This document shows positions 47,536 through 51,051 of a stretch of 51,051 nt of DNA, one piece after another. Made by a program: the position numbers and the translations under genes. Source of the DNA: an uncultured Sulfolobales archaeon (GTDB lineage Archaea; Thermoproteota; Thermoprotei_A; Sulfolobales; NBVN01); the NCBI GenBank assembly GCA_938045815.1, contig CALIBI010000010.1:1-51051 (forward strand), read 5' to 3'. The notes under the pieces were generated by a model that was not told where the DNA came from, made no database searches, and saw nothing but the letters and a program-made list of their open reading frames with translations. Each line of letters begins with the position of its first letter. The stretch's first letter is position 1.

Positions 47536-47799
47536 CTACTTCCTACGTTTTAGTGTGAAAGTATGTCCTCTCACGTCTATTATTTCAGCGTTGAGTTTTC
47601 TTGAGACTTCAGTTGCTATTTCCTCGACTTCAAGTTCTTTGAGTGCTGTCTTCAGTATCTTGACCTTAACTATTTCTTCTTTCTCCAGGAGTCTGCGAAT
47701 CTCGTTTATGGTTCCCTCACTTAATCCTTTCTTCCCTATCCTCACTCTGGCTGGCTTGCTCAAGACCTTCCTTACGTTTCTTGTTTCTTTTTCACGCAA
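47536..47799 (-). CDS. YhbY/CRM-domain RNA-binding protein
   Basis: A small RNA-binding protein of the CRS1/YhbY family, associated with ribosome assembly: LSKPARVRIGKKGLSEGTINEIRRLLEKEEIVKVKILKTALK and IATEVSRKLNAEIIDVRGHTFTLKRRK carry the GKKG loop and fold. The ORF track starts at 47832, but TTG 47799 has GGTGATGAG before it and reduces the overlap with the RNase P gene to about 28 bases. The pair is co-transcribed. Confidence 0.88.
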   Translation of the reverse strand: MREKETRNVRKVLSKPARVRIGKKGLSEGTINEIRRLLEKEEIVKVKILKTALKELEVEEIATEVSRKLNAEIIDVRGHTFTLKRRK

Positions 47800-48113
47800 G
47801 GTTTTCTCATCACCCAGCCACATTGTAAGCATGTCAGAGTTATTATAACTTGCTTTCTATTACTTCTTATCCTGACTCTAGCTGTTGTTCCCGGGATTAA
47901 AGGTACTAAGCAATTCTCACATACGTACCTCCTGTAGAGTAAGGGTTTTCTAGCTCTGGCTTTACGGAGGAGTCTGAGACCTAATTCTATTTCTTTCCTG
48001 GCTACCTCTATTAAGCCTAGCTTGAGCATCTTAACTGATGTGTTGTAGAGTATTAGGGATCTCTGAATAGCTAAGTCTCTGATTAAGCCACGCCTCCCCA
48101 CCTTAAGCCGCAC
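47772..48113 (-). CDS. rnp4: RNase P protein component 4 (Rpp21-like)
   Basis: A protein subunit of archaeal RNase P, which trims tRNA 5' leaders. A 113-residue helical N-terminal part (RDLAIQRSLILYNTSVKMLK) is followed by a zinc ribbon with CENC and CLQC and the RRYVCENCLVPLIPGTTARVRIRS segment typical of Rpp21. The start may be GTG 48113 or GTG 48101, the latter with GAGGTG nine bases before it. It overlaps the YhbY gene; tRNA-Glu lies nearby. Confidence 0.92.
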   Translation of the reverse strand: MRLKVGRRGLIRDLAIQRSLILYNTSVKMLKLGLIEVARKEIELGLRLLRKARARKPLLYRRYVCENCLVPLIPGTTARVRIRSNRKQVIITLTCLQCGWVMRKPCVKKKQET

Positions 48114-48201
48114 CTCGTCAGGGCCTACTACCTAGATTAGTACCACCAACGATATAACTTGAATTCTTATTAACTTAGTTTCGTTAAGTCTTTGTGGTGG
48201 T

Positions 48202-49143
48202 ATGTTGGAGTTAAGAGAATTTAGTTCTAGGATATCAGACTTAATCACTAAGGCTTCTAGGAGTGTTGTGACTGTCTTCACTTTAGTGCCTAGCATAGAC
48301 ATATTCTTTAGGTATAGGGAGGTTAGGGGTGCTGGGTCAGGATTCTTCGTGGAACCCGGCTTAGTAGTTACTAACGCTCACGTGGTGATGAATGCGAGAG
48401 AGGTTGTGGTTCTAGTACCTAAGTACGGGAAAGAGAGAGCTAGAGTACTTGTTGCTGACCCCTACAGAGACTTAGCTCTGCTTAGGGTTGGGGTGAGTGA
48501 CGCGGAACCTCTGCCGTTAGGAGACTCAGACAAGCTTAAAGTAGGTGATTTAGTTTTCGCGATAGGCTCTCCCCTAGGCTTGCCCGGTCCCTCAGTATCG
48601 ATGGGTGTTGTGAGTGCTTTAGGTAGAACCATAACTGGAGAGAACATAGTCTTGGAAGACTTAGTTCAGACAGACGCAGCTATAAACCCAGGCAATAGTG
48701 GTGGCCCGCTAGTGAACGTTGATGGCGAGGCCGTAGGGGTAGCTACAGCTATAATACCGTACGCTCAAGGAATAGGTTTCGCGATACCGATAAATACCGT
48801 AAGGAGGTTTATTCAGATGATCAGAGAATACGGTACTGTTGTTAGGGCTTGGTTAGGTGTTTACGTAACACCCCTAACAGAAGAAGCAGTTAAGCTCTAC
48901 GAGCTACCTGTCAGTGAGGGTGTTGTGATCGTTAACATAGTTCCTGGATCACCAGCAGACAAGCACGGACTAGCGATAGGTGACATAATAGTTGAAGCAA
49001 ATAATAAGCCAGTGAGGAAAGTAAGTGATTTGAGAGCCGCGATAGAAGAAAGCATAAGTTCCGAATGTGTCAACCTGAAAATCGTTAGAGGTCATAAAGT
49101 AATAAGTAGGTGCGTACCCCCAGTTGTTGAGAGACTCTACTAA
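48202..49143 (+). CDS. HtrA/Deg-like serine protease with PDZ domain, no signal peptide
   Basis: A 313-residue trypsin-fold protease: catalytic His60 in VVTNAHVV, Asp90 in YRDLALL and Ser166 in PGNSGGPL, followed by a PDZ domain (LYELPVSEGVVIVNIVPGSPADKHGLAIGDIIVEANNKPVRKVSDL). The usual HtrA signal sequence or transmembrane anchor is absent; the protein starts MLELREFSSRISDLI, so it is probably cytoplasmic. GTGGTGG ends two bases before the ATG. Role: protein quality control, by family knowledge. Confidence 0.93.
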   Translation: MLELREFSSRISDLITKASRSVVTVFTLVPSIDIFFRYREVRGAGSGFFVEPGLVVTNAHVVMNAREVVVLVPKYGKERARVLVADPYRDLALLRVGVSDAEPLPLGDSDKLKVGDLVFAIGSPLGLPGPSVSMGVVSALGRTITGENIVLEDLVQTDAAINPGNSGGPLVNVDGEAVGVATAIIPYAQGIGFAIPINTVRRFIQMIREYGTVVRAWLGVYVTPLTEEAVKLYELPVSEGVVIVNIVPGSPADKHGLAIGDIIVEANNKPVRKVSDLRAAIEESISSECVNLKIVRGHKVISRCVPPVVERLY

Positions 49144-49219
49144 CCTACACACAACCCACAAAGACTTGTTTTGTTGGACTCATGAAAACTTTAATAATCC
49201 CCAGAAAAATTATTATTGG

Positions 49220-49304
49220 GCCGCCGTAGCTCAGCCCGGGAGAGCACCCGGCTGAAGTTTTACTGGAGACCGGGGTGTCCGGGGTTCAAATCCCCGCGGC
49301 GGCA
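49220..49304 (+). tRNA. tRNA-Phe(GAA) with an 11-nt intron
   Basis: Acceptor GCCGCCG/CGGCGGC, D-arm GCTC...GAGC, anticodon stem CCCGG/CCGGG, T-arm CGGGGTTCAAATCCCCG. Removing 11 bases gives anticodon loop CTGAAGA (GAA). CCA is not encoded. TATA-like CTTTAATAATCC lies about 27 bases upstream. Confidence 0.93.
49258..49268 (+). other. Intron of tRNA-Phe(GAA), canonical 37/38 site
   Basis: TTTTACTGGAG, only 11 bases. AGT/ACT can pair across the splice region. Among the shortest archaeal tRNA introns. Confidence 0.8.
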
Positions 49305-49314
49305 TAACCTAAAA

Positions 49315-50031
49315 TTAGAGAATTATCTTAAGGTATTCCTCGCACGCGTGAACAATTATTGATGCTACGACCCAAGCATCTAGTGGTTTATGGTATATGG
49401 AGTACGTGGCTACTGCGTTAGCCACCACCTCGTTAGAGAATTCCCCGTGCGGAAACCCCCCAATAGCTATCGGTAAGTCCTTCTTCAAAGCTTCCTCACA
49501 TATCTTCTTAGGACTTGCGAGAACCCCCTTCTCGTTCAGTAGTATTAGACCCTGAACACCTAACTTCTTAAGCAAGCTTGTTATGGTTGACGGGAAAATT
49601 CTGAGGAGAGGTTTTCTTGCTTCTGGAGGGACTACCCCCTCCCTAAACAACTGTTCTATTAAGCTAACGAACCTGTTGTAGTTTCTTGGTATGCGTATCT
49701 CTGGATTAACCTCGATGACGTAGTCACCGTACGTATGCACGAGAACTTGGAGTTTCCCCTCTATGTTGAGGGGTGAGGACAGTATCTCAAGCAGTGTTAC
49801 GTGCACTATATCTGGTCTGCCTCTCTTCACGGAATCATGGAGGTTTTTCATAGCGTGGTAATGAACAGACTTATCTAGTAGGATCTCAGTCGGTTTCTTA
49901 TTCCTGAGCTTAGCGCTCTTAATTACTGCCGCGTGATTACAGATCTCTCGAGGGACTAGTTCCAGGGACGCCTCAGCAATCACTATCTTTACTAAACTCA
50001 CGGACAACCCTGGGTTACTTAGTATCGGCAC
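49315..50031 (-). CDS. nep1: Ribosome biogenesis methyltransferase Nep1 (Emg1)
   Basis: A SPOUT-class enzyme that methylates a pseudouridine in helix 35 of 16S rRNA. LDKSVHYHAM, RGRPDIVHVTLLEILSSPLN, VLVHTYGDYVIEVNPEIRIPRNYNRF and the knot region AIGGFPHGEF are family signatures. 238 residues, full length. It is in a minus-strand pair with the archease gene upstream, separated by about 75 bases. Confidence 0.93.
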   Translation of the reverse strand: MPILSNPGLSVSLVKIVIAEASLELVPREICNHAAVIKSAKLRNKKPTEILLDKSVHYHAMKNLHDSVKRGRPDIVHVTLLEILSSPLNIEGKLQVLVHTYGDYVIEVNPEIRIPRNYNRFVSLIEQLFREGVVPPEARKPLLRIFPSTITSLLKKLGVQGLILLNEKGVLASPKKICEEALKKDLPIAIGGFPHGEFSNEVVANAVATYSIYHKPLDAWVVASIIVHACEEYLKIIL

Positions 50032-50107
50032 GAATAAAAAGAATCACGTACACCCAAATACTGCTCTTGTTCCTCACGACGTCACTGCGGACGTGGTTCG
50101 GCACGTC

Positions 50108-50569
50108 CTACAAGTCTAACACAGTACTCACGTACCAGCAATCATTTTCTTTAGTTATCTTCATGAGTGAGTATGTGACTGCCTTCACTTCATTTCTGAT
50201 TTCGTGTTTTTCCGGGTCTACGTACTCTCCGCAGACCTCCCCCATAAATCTGAGCGGTTTGTTTAGTTCTGACAAACTCTTCACTCTCTTCTCGAATACT
50301 ACGCTGAGTTGAGTGAAAGCTAGTTTCTCGACACTAAATATTATCAGTAGGTCTTCTAACCATCTGTAGAGTGCGTTATAAGCATCTATACCACTATCAA
50401 CTATGAGTTTCCGCGTCTTACACTCTACTTTGGAGGTGTTCAGCATAACCTCGAAGAGAGCTCTACCAGCGTTCTCGAAAGCTTCCTCAAGTGTTTTTCC
50501 TGAAGCCTCAAAGTACGCGTCCGTAGTGTGTTCCAGGAATCTGTAGCCACCACAGGAAGACCTCCCCAC
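50108..50569 (-). CDS. Archease
   Basis: A small acidic protein that stimulates RtcB tRNA ligase, needed to join exons after intron removal. YRFLEHTTDAYFEASGKTLEEAFENAGRALFEVM and the C-terminal EIRNEVKAVTYSLMKI are family signatures; the conserved Asp in TTDA is kept. GTG start, with TAAGAG just upstream. Its presence fits the intron-rich tRNA set here. Confidence 0.93.
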   Translation of the reverse strand: MGRSSCGGYRFLEHTTDAYFEASGKTLEEAFENAGRALFEVMLNTSKVECKTRKLIVDSGIDAYNALYRWLEDLLIIFSVEKLAFTQLSVVFEKRVKSLSELNKPLRFMGEVCGEYVDPEKHEIRNEVKAVTYSLMKITKENDCWYVSTVLDL

Positions 50570-50666
50570 CTCTTACCCCTACTATGAGGCTACGTAATTT
50601 CTAATAAGTGAGTTTAGTGTAGTGATTCCTTAAAATTTAAATTATAGGCTTACTTCTATTACTTTG

Positions 50667-50759
50667 GCGGCGGTCGTCTAGCCTGGTCTAGGACGCCGGC
50701 CTTCCAAGGTATCCGTAGAACGCCGGAGATCCCGGGTTCGAATCCCGGCCGCCGCACCA
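50667..50759 (+). tRNA. tRNA-Gly(TCC) with a 14-nt intron
   Basis: Acceptor GCGGCGG/CCGCCGC, anticodon stem CCGGC/GCCGG, T-arm CCGGGTTCGAATCCCGG, CCA encoded. Removing 14 bases gives loop CTTCCAC (37/38 site) or CTTCCAA (38/39 site); both give anticodon TCC. TATA-like TTTAAATTATA lies about 27 bases upstream. Confidence 0.93.
50707..50720 (+). other. Intron of tRNA-Gly(TCC)
   Basis: AGGTATCCGTAGAA if spliced at the canonical 37/38 site; one or two bases of positional ambiguity remain. Length is 14 bases either way. Confidence 0.7.
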
Positions 50760-50844
50760 CCCCCATAAATGCAGGTAGTTGTAGAAACTCTGTAGGAAAA
50801 GCGAACAGCAATGAATCATATTGTTGAGAGTTAGTTCACATCCT

Positions 50845-50897
50845 GGCTAGAGAGTTCAAACCTACGCGGACCCCTGCGCGTGAACTACGTTCTAGCT
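50845..50897 (+). other. Imperfect stem-loop in intergenic DNA
   Basis: GCTAGA pairs with TCTAGC, GTTCA with TGAAC and CGCG with CGCG, nested in that order. No ORF covers it. It could be part of an untranslated RNA or terminator; no family recognised. Confidence 0.35.
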
Positions 50898-51008
50898 AAC
50901 AACACGAGAGTCCACGCGAGATCTCGAACAAACAACCCAACAAGTTGACTTGTTTTCTGGTGCGGGCGGTGGTTCCTAAGTCTCGTTTACTTGCTGTTTG
51001 GGTGAAGT

Positions 51009-51051
51009 AAAGCTTAATAAAACCTAACACCTAATTTGTTAGGAGGTGGAG
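51009..51051 (+). promoter_or_regulatory. Promoter and ribosome-binding site of a gene beyond the window
   Basis: AGCTTAATAAAACC fits a TATA element; AGGAGGTG at 51041 is a strong ribosome-binding site three bases before the window ends. A plus-strand gene should start within about 10 bases past the edge. Confidence 0.5.

Overview
The window reads as chromosomal DNA of a hyperthermophilic crenarchaeon (Thermoproteota, most like the Desulfurococcales order). The evidence is a reverse gyrase, an RNA polymerase large subunit split into A' and A'', the archaeal str/rpo operon (rpoH-rpoB-rpoA1-rpoA2-eL30-nusA-uS12 ... uS7-EF1A-uS10), a Gins23-MCM replication operon, FEN1, Nep1, archease, an archaeal RNase P protein, many TATA-box leaderless genes and several tRNA genes with very short introns. 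Genus cannot be fixed from the sequence because there is no 16S rRNA here.

Layout. 0-7.3 kb (+): 5'-truncated reverse gyrase overlapping a nitrilase-fold protein that has lost its catalytic residues, then a four-gene 2-oxoacid:ferredoxin oxidoreductase operon (gamma-delta-alpha-beta). 7.4-10 kb (-): MCM helicase and Gins23. 10.1-12.5 kb (+): intron-containing tRNA-Lys(CTT) followed closely by a box C/D sRNA, then four small genes (unknown, THUMP-like, adenosine-specific-kinase family, unknown with a very basic tail). 12.5-16.2 kb: ornithine carbamoyltransferase (-), a winged-helix DUF4443 regulator and Dph6-like diphthamide synthetase (+), FEN1 (-). 16.2-19 kb: gene-poor, with an amber-interrupted small ORF and one orphan exported glycoprotein-like gene bracketed by a 21-nt near-perfect direct repeat. 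19-22.7 kb: methyltransferase, Elp3, UppP-like phosphatase, and a HEPN-MNT toxin-antitoxin pair. 22.9-35.2 kb (-): tRNA-Ser plus the transcription/translation operon, interrupted by one opposite-strand DUF151-like gene. 35.3-38.2 kb: tRNA-Lys(TTT), then a decayed stretch with an HTH/phosphoribosyltransferase-like gene, a multiply frameshifted ABC substrate-binding pseudogene, an operator-like cluster of AAATCATT sites and up to three box C/D sRNAs. 38.2-46.5 kb (-): LeuRS, a short remnant of a second LeuRS, and a BMP-family nucleoside-type ABC importer (permease, permease, double ATPase, binding protein). 46.8-51 kb: membrane protein, tRNA-Glu, YhbY and RNase P subunit genes, HtrA-like protease, tRNA-Phe, Nep1, archease, tRNA-Gly, and the promoter of a next gene beyond the window.

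Most informative points: rpoB appears to have no ATG/GTG/TTG start and probably begins at CTG next to the rpoH stop codon; several previously untracked box C/D sRNAs can be read directly from their C, D', C' and D boxes; and small scars (pseudogenes, a LeuRS fragment, a direct repeat) mark gene turnover in an otherwise housekeeping region. I do not see a CRISPR array, transposase, integrase or an obvious new multi-gene defence system.
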